Shown piece after piece: positions 36,443 through 44,685 of a stretch of 64,000 nt of DNA (positions are counted from its first letter, which is position 1; each line of letters opens with the position of its first letter). A program made the position numbers and the translations under genes. The DNA lies in contig JBAIYS010000007.1 of NCBI GenBank assembly GCA_036763105.1, positions 1 to 64,000 on the forward strand. Direction: 5' to 3'. The notes under the pieces are model-generated. The model saw only the letters and a program-made list of their open reading frames with translations. It was not told the origin of the DNA and ran no database searches. Source of the DNA: Peptococcaceae bacterium 1198_IL3148. Lineage in GTDB: Bacteria; Bacillota; Desulfotomaculia; Desulfotomaculales; Desulfohalotomaculaceae.

Positions 36443-38028
36443 ACTATCACCGCCGGTTTAAATTTGTTACTTGCTTCAGGTATAAGTGAATTAAATTCAT
36501 CTAACATTTCAATGGATTTTTGGGTAGTTTCTGAACACTTAGTATTATCCACAACCAAACTAACCTGCGGGCTTGTTCTGTTAACTATGGCCTTTATTTT
36601 ATCTGTACTAATATCTAAGGGGCTAATCCTTTCCAGGGATTTGATAGCTTCTTCAATCTTTTCCAGCCCTTTTTCCAGCACCAGCTTAATCAGGTCTATA
36701 AATTCTTTTTCCTTTTTGATATAATACTGATGGTATATTTTTTGGAGCCTAGGGTTAGCTTGTCGCAGTGCTGTGCTTGAAGCTAATGCCCCGGGCTTTC
36801 TTTGTAATGTCTCCAAGTAATGATCAATCTTAATGCTCCACTCATTGAATCCTAATTTCCTGCTATGCTCTGCAATTTTAGCCCCCTCGTAGAAACACTT
36901 AACACAGTCAGAGTATACCTTCACAAATACCATTTTACCTACGTGTTGCTCCGGAACGGAATAGTGGCAACTATCTACTGTAATTGTTGAGTATTTGTCC
37001 ACTCTATGGTCGGCTGCCCTGGCAGCATCATACATAGGCATTTTAGGTAGTAGCCATTCTTTTTCTTGTCTTAAAATTTCAAATGCAGTCTGGTTGTTGT
37101 TTAGTTTTTGTGGTTTGTTATTTAATTTAAAACAAACTTCTTCTAGGTAGTTGTTTGCTTCTTCAAGTGATTCAAAGCTATCCCTGAAGGCAAAGGCCTT
37201 ACGTCTTACATACTCAACGCTACGTTCTACGTGACCTTTCTCGTTTCCAGCCCGTATATTGCAAAACCTAAATTTAAAACCATAATACATTGACAGTTTT
37301 AACAAGTTATCAGTTGGTTCTTTTTCATTACTTCCTACAAATTTTTTAATTACTACTTTCATATTGTCATAAACCATCGTTCTATAAACACCATTAATAC
37401 CATCAAAGAATAGGGCATGGGCCTCATTAAAACAGGCGGTATCTTGTTTGGTAAATAGTCTGGAATATCTGAAGTTACCTTTTGCTCCTGTAAAAACAGC
37501 CATTTGGTATGTTTTAAACCCAGCACCAAGATCTAGTTTGACTTCACCCCAATCAAATTCACAAATATCCCCCAACTCGTACTCTGCTTTTATATAGGCT
37601 TCGCCACCTTTATTCGTTAGTTTTCTAATTGTGTTGCAAACTGTGGGGTAACTAATATCATATCCATCAGCCATAAGTGCTTCATAAATATCAATTTTCT
37701 TCTTTTGCTGCTTGGCTTGTCCTCTAGCTCTTTTTTGTTCGTTTTCTTTTAGGTAATATTTAATTTTATCAACAATCTCATCAGTTAGCTTTCGTTTACT
37801 TCGGTTAGCACTGTTGTATTTAGGCTTTTCAACTATATAGTCAGTTAATTCTTTTACATCAATGTTATTATCTGCTTGTAATAGCTGATTACGCCTTTCT
37901 TCATAATCCCGCACATATTTGGTTACAGTCCGTCTATTGATACCAGTTTCTTTGGAAATTGCTCTTAATGATTTCCCATCTCTAAAAGCGGAGATAACAA
38001 TATGCTGCTTTTCACTCAAAGTTATCAC
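36439..38028 (-). CDS. istA: IstA-like transposase of the IS21-family element
   Basis: 529 residues. N-terminal HTH (AISKETGINRRTVTKYVRDYEERR). The DDE catalytic core has FDWGEVKLDLG (D), MVYDNMKVVIKKF (D) and NEKGHVERSVEYVRRK (E). A basic C-terminal domain binds the multiple terminal repeats. The length is typical of IS21 IstA and the frame is intact, so the element could still be functional. Confidence 0.94.
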   Translation of the reverse strand: MITLSEKQHIVISAFRDGKSLRAISKETGINRRTVTKYVRDYEERRNQLLQADNNIDVKELTDYIVEKPKYNSANRSKRKLTDEIVDKIKYYLKENEQKRARGQAKQQKKKIDIYEALMADGYDISYPTVCNTIRKLTNKGGEAYIKAEYELGDICEFDWGEVKLDLGAGFKTYQMAVFTGAKGNFRYSRLFTKQDTACFNEAHALFFDGINGVYRTMVYDNMKVVIKKFVGSNEKEPTDNLLKLSMYYGFKFRFCNIRAGNEKGHVERSVEYVRRKAFAFRDSFESLEEANNYLEEVCFKLNNKPQKLNNNQTAFEILRQEKEWLLPKMPMYDAARAADHRVDKYSTITVDSCHYSVPEQHVGKMVFVKVYSDCVKCFYEGAKIAEHSRKLGFNEWSIKIDHYLETLQRKPGALASSTALRQANPRLQKIYHQYYIKKEKEFIDLIKLVLEKGLEKIEEAIKSLERISPLDISTDKIKAIVNRTSPQVSLVVDNTKCSETTQKSIEMLDEFNSLIPEASNKFKPAVIV

Positions 38029-38114
38029 TCCGTTTTGCTCCCTCCATAAAGTTATTTACAGAGGGTATTTTACTTTTTAGTGGTGTATTTTTCAATTATT
38101 ATCCTGGTGTACTT

Positions 38115-38261
38115 TTATTTTATTACAAGCAGAAGGTAGTTTTCGACAAGAAAACGGTAAAAACAGCGAGCATCGAGGTTATAGGCTACGAGTGTGCCTT
38201 TTGCCTGCTCTTTTGCTTCTTGGTATTCAAGAAACAGGTCATGGGCGTCGAATAGTTTCAT
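38115..38261 (-). pseudogene. Tyrosine recombinase, N-terminal part
   Basis: An ATG at 38261, with AAAGGAGG upstream, opens MKLFDAHDLFLEYQEAKEQA and continues GTLVAYNLDARCFYRFLVEN, the start of the SAM-like core-binding domain of phage/XerC integrases. It then runs into the IS21 end and stops after 48 residues. The rest of the domain and the catalytic half follow on the other side of istAB. The start codon is 105 bp from the second rnpB-end copy, the usual spot for an integrase next to its attachment site. Confidence 0.8.
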
Positions 38262-38366
38262 TATAAAAAGGCCTCCTTTAAATTTAGGCCCTTGCATAAA
38301 TATACATTCAGTTAATAAATATTCACAGCTTCCTATAACCCCAGAAAATTTACTTACGAGCTTCGG

Positions 38367-38393
38367 AGAACTCGGCTTACAGACTTGCTCGCA
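38367..38393 (+). repeat. Second copy of the rnpB 3' end (putative right attachment site)
   Basis: 27 nt with 26 matches to 31529-31555. It is not accompanied by any other part of rnpB. The one difference (C at 38384) would pair better in rnpB helix P1 than the current T, as if this were the original chromosomal end displaced by the insertion. Confidence 0.75.
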
Positions 38394-38483
38394 CAATTTT
38401 TTAAATTTAAAATGCTATTTTGTAACACATTGTGTAGGCCTGCCATATGATGTATTGATTAAATAATTAAGGAGGCAGATATA

Positions 38484-38618
38484 ATGGGTTACTATGGTGG
38501 CGGCGGTTATGGAGATAATTCTTGGATTGTATTTTTAGTTTTGATTCTTTTATTAATGGGATCCCCAGGTTATGGTGGCGGTTATGGTGGTGGATTCTAC
38601 GGTGTTGAAAATAAATAG
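38484..38618 (+). CDS. YjcZ-like small sporulation-type protein
   Basis: 44 residues: MGYYGGGGYGDN, a hydrophobic helix WIVFLVLILLLMG, and a Gly/Tyr-rich tail (GYGGGYGGGFYG). The layout matches the YjcZ/small Gly-rich membrane proteins abundant in spore formers. A strong TTAAGGAGG site lies about 9 nt upstream. The order of parts is slightly unusual because Gly-rich blocks lie on both sides of the helix. A terminator follows. Confidence 0.75.
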   Translation: MGYYGGGGYGDNSWIVFLVLILLLMGSPGYGGGYGGGFYGVENK

Positions 38619-38623
38619 TTAAA

Positions 38624-38660
38624 CAAGGGCCTCACAGTATTGGTGAGGCCCTTGTTTTGT
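38624..38660. terminator. Bidirectional terminator
   Basis: AACAAGGGCCTCAC / GTGAGGCCCTTGTT with a 7-nt loop, shared by the YjcZ-like gene and the converging prenyltransferase gene. Confidence 0.85.
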
Positions 38661-38665
38661 GTCCG

Positions 38666-39325
38666 TCATCCCCCCAAGGTAATATCTTGGTTTTGATACC
38701 AATCCAGTGCTTGGTAAAAATGCTCTGGCTGGAAATCTGGCCACAGGTGATCAATTATAAAAAAGTCTGCATAGATGGACTGTACTGGTAAAAAACCACT
38801 TAGTCGCCGGCGACCACCCCATCTGATAATTAAATCAATTCGCGATATATCGGCAGAGGCAATACTCTCGTGTAATTTGCCCCCACCGCTGCCGCGGGTT
38901 AAGCCATGGTTTAAATCCCACTTCCAACCGTAGTTGACCAAAAAGTTTACTTTAATTAAACCTCGACCGAATTTCTGCCTAGTGGTAAAGGGCAGCAGTT
39001 CTTTAGGAAATTGAGGTGATTCAGAGTTACCAATAACTAATAATGATGCATCTCTGTTGGCTAGAATATTGACCGCATCTACACAGGCTTTTTGAAAAGC
39101 TTGTTTTTGTTCCGCCGGGCGTTTGGTATTGTCTTGGGTAAATCCATAAAAAGTTAGTTCTGGAATGCCTAATTCTAAACAGGTTTCGTAAAGTAAAAAA
39201 CCTGGGTTGACCCCATGACTATAACCATCTTGTTTGCGATATCCATTTTGCACAGCCCATCTTCTATTGCCATCGGGAATGATGCCGATGTGTTTTGGTA
39301 ACCGCTTAAATTTAACTGGAGCCAT
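38666..39325 (-). CDS. Undecaprenyl diphosphate synthase family (cis-prenyltransferase) protein
   Basis: 219 residues with the UppS signature HIGIIPDGNRRWAVQNG (residues 12-28, with the catalytic Asp), ELTFYGFTQDNTKRP and RIDLIIRWGGRRRLSGFLPVQS..DFFIIDHLWPDF at the C-terminus. It makes or extends cis-polyprenyl diphosphates. It is somewhat shorter and more divergent than the main UppS, so it is probably a paralogue; the usual neighbours (frr, cdsA, dxr) are absent. Confidence 0.85.
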   Translation of the reverse strand: MAPVKFKRLPKHIGIIPDGNRRWAVQNGYRKQDGYSHGVNPGFLLYETCLELGIPELTFYGFTQDNTKRPAEQKQAFQKACVDAVNILANRDASLLVIGNSESPQFPKELLPFTTRQKFGRGLIKVNFLVNYGWKWDLNHGLTRGSGGGKLHESIASADISRIDLIIRWGGRRRLSGFLPVQSIYADFFIIDHLWPDFQPEHFYQALDWYQNQDITLGG

Positions 39326-39470
39326 GTTTGCACCTCGAAAATTATAAATATTTGCGTTATATGGTTAATATTAGCCTTCTGGCAGCTGCATATACATTAA
39401 AAATGTTGGTATCCCAAAAATCTATATTAAGCATTGGGATGGTTTTTGCTATAATGATAGAGAAAGGGAG

Positions 39471-40988
39471 GTGCAGCTCATTAATTTATCACAGAGATTA
39501 AAAGAAAATGGTATGCTACAGCCAAACCGGGAGGCCATAGTATACAATGATAAACGCATTTCATATCAAGAGCTGGATCAACTGGTAGATAGATTTGCAA
39601 ATGGATTGATATCCCTAGGGGTAAAACCTGGGGATAAAATGCTAATTTCTCTGTCAAATTGTCCTGAGTTCATCATTGCTTATTATGCTGCACTAAGAAT
39701 GAAGGTAGTTGTGGTACCTGTAAATCCAAGTTATACAACTGGTGAATTAGCTGTTATTATGAACGATTGTCAACCCAGTGTGGTGGTTACTGCGGAAGCA
39801 AGTTTAAATACCTTTAATAATTTAAATTTGACCACTAACCCAAGGTTTATTGCCATTAATGCCGCCAGTGGCAATGATCGGTATTTTTCCTTTGATGGTT
39901 TAATGGAGAGTAGTGATGCTGCGGCCATCGATATTCAAAATGACCAGAAAGACATAGCTGTACTTTTGTATACATCAGGCACCACAGGGGCCCCAAAGGG
40001 GGCAATGCTAACCAGTAAAAACTTATACAGCAATGCGGTGGCCATTACAGAGGTTTTGGAGATAACCAGCGATAATAAAATATTTTTGGTTGCCCCGGTA
40101 TATCATGCGGCAGCGCAATCTGTTTGCATGAACACTGCCATTAATTGTGGTGCCACGTTAGTTATCCACAATCGTTTTTTGGGTCCACAAATACTTTTGG
40201 AAACCATTGAGAAAGAGAAAGTAACTTTTTTATTTGGACCACCTATTTTTTATGTGTTATTGTGCAATTATACCGATTATTATCAACACAACTTTGAGTC
40301 ACTGCGCTATGTTATATCTGGGGCAGCAGCGCTGCCAGAAAGTGTCTTTAATAAATTTAAAGATATCTATGGTATAGAAATTATTGAAGGCTATGGATTA
40401 TCTGAGGCTTCACCGGTGGTATCGGTAAATCCATATCGTGGTACTAAAAAGGTTGGTTCTATCGGGTTACCGCTGCCAGACGTACAAGTTAAAATTGTGG
40501 ACGATGATTTTAACGAACTGCCGACTGGGCAAATTGGGGAGTTGGCAGCAAAGGGTCCCAACATCATGAAGGGTTATTATCAGAAAGAAACAGAGACCAA
40601 ACAGGTTTTGCTCAATGGTTGGTTGCGTACCGGTGACATGGCCTATATTGATCAGGATGGTTATATTTTTCTAGTGGATCGCAAAAAAGACCTAATCATT
40701 AGGGGCGGTATGAACATCTACCCCAGAGAAATAGAAGAGGTTTTACACACCCATCCCGATGTATTGGAAGCGGCAGTGGTTGGGATACCGGATGAACTAA
40801 AGGGAGAAGAATTGAAGGCGTTCATTGTCACCCGGTCTGGCAATGAGATTAGTATAAGAGAAATAAAAGAATTATTAAAGGATAAGGTGGCATCCTTTAA
40901 AATACCAAAGCATTTTGTTTTTGTACCAGAACTACCCAAAAACTCCTCGGGTAAAATATTAAAAAGAGAGCTACAAAAGACACCTTAG
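39471..40988 (+). CDS. AMP-forming acyl-CoA synthetase (long-chain fatty acid-CoA ligase type)
   Basis: Activates a carboxylic acid to acyl-AMP and then acyl-CoA. The AMP-binding P-loop LLYTSGTTGAPKGAM (about residues 166-180), GYGLSEASPVVS, WLRTGDMAYIDQDGY, DRKKDLIIRGGMNIYPREIEE and the terminal Lys in PKNSSGKILKREL are complete. Chain-length preference cannot be read off. The start is uncertain. The GTG at 39471 overlaps the AAAGGGAGG site itself, whereas an in-frame ATT at 39480 is 8 nt after GGAGG and would give the family-typical MNLSQRL start. Confidence 0.92.
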   Translation: MQLINLSQRLKENGMLQPNREAIVYNDKRISYQELDQLVDRFANGLISLGVKPGDKMLISLSNCPEFIIAYYAALRMKVVVVPVNPSYTTGELAVIMNDCQPSVVVTAEASLNTFNNLNLTTNPRFIAINAASGNDRYFSFDGLMESSDAAAIDIQNDQKDIAVLLYTSGTTGAPKGAMLTSKNLYSNAVAITEVLEITSDNKIFLVAPVYHAAAQSVCMNTAINCGATLVIHNRFLGPQILLETIEKEKVTFLFGPPIFYVLLCNYTDYYQHNFESLRYVISGAAALPESVFNKFKDIYGIEIIEGYGLSEASPVVSVNPYRGTKKVGSIGLPLPDVQVKIVDDDFNELPTGQIGELAAKGPNIMKGYYQKETETKQVLLNGWLRTGDMAYIDQDGYIFLVDRKKDLIIRGGMNIYPREIEEVLHTHPDVLEAAVVGIPDELKGEELKAFIVTRSGNEISIREIKELLKDKVASFKIPKHFVFVPELPKNSSGKILKRELQKTP

Positions 40989-41014
40989 GGTGTCCTTAGT
41001 AGCTCTCTTTGTGT
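40964..41014 (+). terminator. Terminator overlapping the end of the acyl-CoA ligase gene
   Basis: AAAGAGAGCTAC..GACACC / GGTGTC..GTAGCTCTCTTT forms a long stem around the stop codon and may also serve the converging protease gene. Confidence 0.75.
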
Positions 41015-41029
41015 AATTTCGGGCTGTCC

Positions 41030-41914
41030 TTACTCAGCATTTAAAATTTTTCTTATTTGTTCTCCGGTTAAAATTCGCTGATCCTCTAACTGCTTAGTAA
41101 TGGCATTGAGGACAGGCCTTTGTTGTTCCAAAGTCTTTAACACCGTTTGATATTCTGGTATTACTACCTGTTGGTAAAGGTGTGCTTGCTCTTCTTCCGT
41201 TAAGGTGTCCCACGCCACTGGGCCAACGGGTGATAAACCGTTGTTGCAGAGTTTGATCACCAACTCCTTAACAGTGTTTAAATCATCGCTGGCACTGATA
41301 TATTGTTGACCATCACTGCACATCACTTCTTCCGCCGCCAGACCAGCTAGGTAAATTCTGATACTTTTATATATGTCTTCTTTGGTTAATAGTCTTGAGC
41401 TGGATTGTCCCACAACAAAACCGCTTGGTAGGGACTGACCAAACCAACCGTGGACCTTTGAAATATCGGTTGTGTTTATAATTTCTGCTTTAACGGTGCT
41501 ACCTGGCAACTCTATTTCTCGCATCACTGCATGCCCAGCTTCGTGAATGGCAATGCGATTAAGTTCAATGGTGGTCCAGGGGTCTGGCTTACCGATCAAA
41601 TTGCCAATGCCGTAAGTATAAAAGGATGATAGCGCCAACGTAATGGTGGAGGCAGCTACACCAACAATTACTGCATAGGTGGCAATGGTCACCGTTTGTT
41701 GGTAACTAAACTGAGGTTTGACCAGTTTTTGGATTATAAAAAGAAAGACAGCACCAAGCATAATTAAACCAAGGGTAATAAAAGTCAGCCTGCTTAGTAC
41801 GTCATTTATGTTTACCAGTAGTTGATACTGTTGTATAAATACCAGTTGGTGCAAAGGCAGATAAGCTGCTGCCATATAACCCACTGACAATAATAAAAGA
41901 ATTGCGGTAAGCAT
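41030..41914 (-). CDS. Membrane-anchored M41 (FtsH-type) peptidase domain without AAA+ module
   Basis: 294 residues. Three hydrophobic segments (about 2-20, 43-66, 77-103) are followed by a zinc protease domain with HEAGHAV (about residue 128) and a downstream SASDDLNTV that matches the third-ligand Asp region (GASNDLxxAT) of FtsH. The AAA+ ATPase domain is absent, so it cannot unfold substrates like FtsH; it may cleave small or already unfolded membrane proteins. The ATG at 41914 follows AAGGAGGT; the longer frame upstream is only tRNA sequence read as protein. Confidence 0.75.
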   Translation of the reverse strand: MLTAILLLLSVGYMAAAYLPLHQLVFIQQYQLLVNINDVLSRLTFITLGLIMLGAVFLFIIQKLVKPQFSYQQTVTIATYAVIVGVAASTITLALSSFYTYGIGNLIGKPDPWTTIELNRIAIHEAGHAVMREIELPGSTVKAEIINTTDISKVHGWFGQSLPSGFVVGQSSSRLLTKEDIYKSIRIYLAGLAAEEVMCSDGQQYISASDDLNTVKELVIKLCNNGLSPVGPVAWDTLTEEEQAHLYQQVVIPEYQTVLKTLEQQRPVLNAITKQLEDQRILTGEQIRKILNAE

Positions 41915-41989
41915 AAAATACCTCCTTTCAATATAAATCGACAACGTTTTGTTTCCACAACTAAGGCACATATTCCTGTCTAATGTAAA

Positions 41990-42018
41990 ATAAAAAAGCA
42001 GGCATAAACGCCTGCTTT
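41990..42018 (-). terminator. Terminator after the tRNA-Val/tRNA-Phe pair
   Basis: AAAAGCAGGC / GCCTGCTTTTTT stem, directly after the tRNA-Phe CCA on the minus strand. Confidence 0.85.
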
Positions 42019-42094
<76 letters not shown>

Positions 42095-42099
42095 CAATA

Positions 42100-42175
<76 letters not shown>

Positions 42176-42232
42176 TTATTGCGACAATGGTTATAATAAC
42201 AAAATATGCCCTTAATGTCAACTTTTTTAGGT

Positions 42233-42262
42233 AAAAAAATGCTGGACCGCTAAGTCCAGCCT
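42233..42262 (-). terminator. Terminator of the small membrane protein gene
   Basis: GCTGGAC / GTCCAGC stem followed, reading leftwards, by a T-run. Confidence 0.75.
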
Positions 42263-42404
42263 AACTGTATAAGTATAGATAGTTATACAATTGAGAGAGA
42301 AAAGATTAGTGTCCTAGATATAATATATGAAAGTCAAAGCAAAAAACTGTCATCTATACGACAAAAACCTTATAAAATCTCTAAAAATAACCTATAAAAT
42401 GACA

Positions 42405-42554
42405 TTACCTCCTACGCTTAAATTTAATGAATCCTAAAACGAATAAAAGTCCCCCAATACCTCCTACCAGACCGGCATTTTCCCCCATAAACATACTGGC
42501 ACCGATGGTTAAAAAGCCAATTAGTCTAAGAAACCATTGTATTTTTGGCAGCAT
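42405..42554 (-). CDS. Small membrane protein
   Basis: 49 residues starting MLPKIQWFLRLIGFLTIGAS with one or two hydrophobic segments (about 9-23 and 28-43) and a basic end (KFKRRR). The ATG has a GGAGGTG site 9 nt upstream and its own terminator downstream, which supports a real gene. No family is recognised. Confidence 0.6.
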   Translation of the reverse strand: MLPKIQWFLRLIGFLTIGASMFMGENAGLVGGIGGLLFVLGFIKFKRRR

Positions 42555-43017
42555 TGGTTAATTCACCTCCGTAATAGTTAAGTAGTTATTTACCATATAA
42601 AAAGAAGTTCTAAATTTAAAGCTAAAGTATAATTATGGAAAATAGAGAGAAGCTTGTTATTTTTTTTTCAAACCTATAGATTTTTAGAAGGATTATTTAC
42701 ATTGATATAGAATAGATTATAACAAAAGTTTCTAAATTTTTATTAATAAAGTTTTACAGTGCTTTAAAATTTTAGATATTTATAACAATAATGGGTTAGG
42801 ACAATAATTATACTTGTATAAAACATAATAATATGATATCATTTAACAAACAATTTATTAGTTGCTTAACAAACAATTTTTGTTAGTGAACAAAGGCACA
42901 AACCCTCAACAAATATTTTTTTAATTCGCTGTGTTCACATTATCACAATCACAAACTTCGACATATTTCTTCTTGTTTTTATATATATATCTTGTGTTAT
43001 TGAAGGGGGGAGGCAGT
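42555..43017. promoter_or_regulatory. Long AT-rich upstream region of hdrC with direct repeats
   Basis: TTAACAAACAATTT occurs at 42843-42856 and again at 42866-42879 (23-nt period). The second copy is part of a palindrome TAACAAA-CAATT-TTTGTTA (42867-42885). Two spaced, helically phased half-sites upstream of the first sulfate-reduction gene look like a regulator binding region. The rest of the 460 nt is AT-rich with no coding signal. Confidence 0.5.
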
Positions 43018-43602
43018 ATGTCTGAAGCGGATGGTATAAGGAAGTACGACCCAGAGTTTACAAAAAGAGTTTATCAAATGGATAATGGCCGTTGGGTGAA
43101 AAAGTGTATGCAGTGTGGTATCTGCCCCACTACGTGTACTTTGAAGGGAATGATGGATCACTCACCGCGAAGAATTATCCAACTTATCCGTGCCGGTGCG
43201 AAGGATGAGGTTTTAAACAGTAATACTATGTGGTTATGTACTTCATGTTATACATGTGCTTGTCGCTGCCCACGGGGTGTACCAATGATGGATATCATGC
43301 ATGATCTCTGTCATCTGGCCGAAGAAGAAGGAATTAAAAACAACAAGGCTCTAATGTCAAAGGTATTTTATAACGACGTGGCCAATCGTGGCCGTGTTTG
43401 GGAGGGTGGCTTAACCCTGAAGTATGGTTTAAAACTTGGCATTGGCAATGCGTTAAAACTGGCCCGTGAAATGCAAGATGTCGGTATGGAAATGTTTAAA
43501 CATAAACGTATCCCGATTATACCGGCAAAAGGCATCAAAAACCCTAGTAAACTAAGAGCTATAGTTGATAAAGCGACAGCTTTGGCAAAGGAGGAGGGCT
43601 AA
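43018..43602 (+). CDS. hdrC: HdrC-like iron-sulfur protein
   Basis: 194 residues with two ferredoxin-type [4Fe-4S] motifs: CMQCGICPTTC followed later by RG region, and CTSCYTCACRCPRG (Cys at about 28-38 and 75-89). It matches subunit C of heterodisulfide reductases, a soluble electron carrier to HdrB. In Gram-positive sulfate reducers HdrCB-like proteins replace the membrane subunit QmoC next to QmoAB. The ATG at 43018 follows GGGGGGAGG; upstream hydrophobic codons in frame lack a site. It ends one base before hdrB. Confidence 0.88.
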   Translation: MSEADGIRKYDPEFTKRVYQMDNGRWVKKCMQCGICPTTCTLKGMMDHSPRRIIQLIRAGAKDEVLNSNTMWLCTSCYTCACRCPRGVPMMDIMHDLCHLAEEEGIKNNKALMSKVFYNDVANRGRVWEGGLTLKYGLKLGIGNALKLAREMQDVGMEMFKHKRIPIIPAKGIKNPSKLRAIVDKATALAKEEG

Positions 43603-43603
43603 T

Positions 43604-44470
43604 ATGAAATATAGTTATTATCCGGGATGTGCCAGTGAAGGAACCGGGGCAGCTAACTATTATGCTTTCCTAGCGGTTGCTAAAGCATTGGGTATAGAGT
43701 TGGAAGAGATAGAGGATTGGAACTGTTGCGGTGCCACCGTTGCTTCCAGTGTTATTGGCGAATTTCCAGCCCAGGTGGTGGCGGCACGGAACTTAGCGTT
43801 GGCTGCAAAAAAACCAAACGATATTATCACCGCCTGTAGTTCCTGCTATGCAATTTTAGGCTTGGCCAATAGGAAGTTTGCAGAGGAAAAGTTTAAAGAG
43901 AAAGCTAATATCGCTTTAAAAGAAGATGGTTTAGCTTACAATGGCAATTTAAATGTACGCTTTATACTGGATGTTTTGGCCAATGATATTGGAACAGAAA
44001 AAATTGCAGCGGCGGTGAAAAAGCCTTTGACTGGGTTAAAGGTTGCTGGTTATGTGGGATGTCAAAGTGTTAAGGCGTTGTACAAAGAATATGATGACCC
44101 TGAGTACCCTAGTGCAATGGATAAAGTTATCGCTGCCCTTGGTGGTCAACCGGTTGATTTTGAAAACCGGAGCAAGTGTTGTACAGGATCAATGGCTTTA
44201 AGTGCACCAGATATTACCATTACAGCAGTACACCCAATAATTGAAGGGGCTGCTAAGGCTGGGGCGGATATTATTGTTACCCCTTGTCCATTATGTCAAA
44301 TGAACTTGGATGTATACCAGGGTAAAGCCAATAAACAATTTGGCACCAATTATCAGTTACCGGTGCTGTTTATTACTCAATTGATGGCATTGGCTTATGG
44401 GTTGAGTAATGATCTCGGTCTTAAGTATTGCGTAGTTTCACCAAAGCAAAAGTTGGCCAGTTGGTTGTAA
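43604..44470 (+). CDS. hdrB: HdrB-like CCG-domain protein
   Basis: 288 residues with two cysteine-rich CCG domains. The first has YYPGCASEG, NCCGATVAS and ACSSCYA; the second has GYVGCQS, KCCTGSM and TPCPLCQMN. Such domains hold the noncubane [4Fe-4S] pair that does disulfide chemistry in methanogens. Here it probably passes electrons between a thiol or menaquinone-linked donor and the Qmo complex. The ATG follows GGAGGAGGG. The strongest neighbours are sat-apr-qmo directly downstream. Confidence 0.88.
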   Translation: MKYSYYPGCASEGTGAANYYAFLAVAKALGIELEEIEDWNCCGATVASSVIGEFPAQVVAARNLALAAKKPNDIITACSSCYAILGLANRKFAEEKFKEKANIALKEDGLAYNGNLNVRFILDVLANDIGTEKIAAAVKKPLTGLKVAGYVGCQSVKALYKEYDDPEYPSAMDKVIAALGGQPVDFENRSKCCTGSMALSAPDITITAVHPIIEGAAKAGADIIVTPCPLCQMNLDVYQGKANKQFGTNYQLPVLFITQLMALAYGLSNDLGLKYCVVSPKQKLASWL

Positions 44471-44588
44471 AAATAATGTAGAAAAAACTTTGAAACTTTT
44501 TTCTCAAACAAGAAGGAAAAATTATATTTATATGGAATCTTACTATAAAAAGGTAAGCAAATAATAAAGATTAGCGTAAATTAAGTAT

Positions 44589-44643
44589 CACTGCAATTGA
44601 CCTTGTGAGCGATATAACCTTCACAATTCGACAATTTGCAGTG
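44589..44643 (+). promoter_or_regulatory. Nested inverted repeats upstream of sat
   Basis: Outer arms CACTGCAA / TTGCAGTG enclose inner arms TTGTGA / TCACAA (44603-44608 and 44621-44626). The inner half-sites equal those of the redox repressor Rex, but the spacer is 12 nt rather than 6. It may be an operator or an RNA hairpin in the sat leader, about 45 nt before the start codon. Confidence 0.5.
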
Positions 44644-44685
44644 TAATATTACAAAAATATAAAAATAAAAAGGAGGCACAAGCAA

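Larger units (their letters stand above)
35645..38115 (-). mobile_element. IS21-family insertion sequence
   Basis: istA and istB on the minus strand, with terminal sequences AAAAACTACACC on the left and, reading inward from the right, AAAAGTACACCAGG and then AAAATACACCAC. This repeated TACACC pattern is typical of IS21 ends. Exact borders and target duplication could not be fixed. It lies inside a tyrosine recombinase gene. Confidence 0.85.

Noticed and set aside
34849-38028. A novel three-gene transposon istA-istB-tyrosine recombinase
   Set aside because: The missing integrase N-terminus is found beyond istA at 38115-38261, and IS21-like ends flank istAB, so the recombinase is an interrupted host gene of the insertion.
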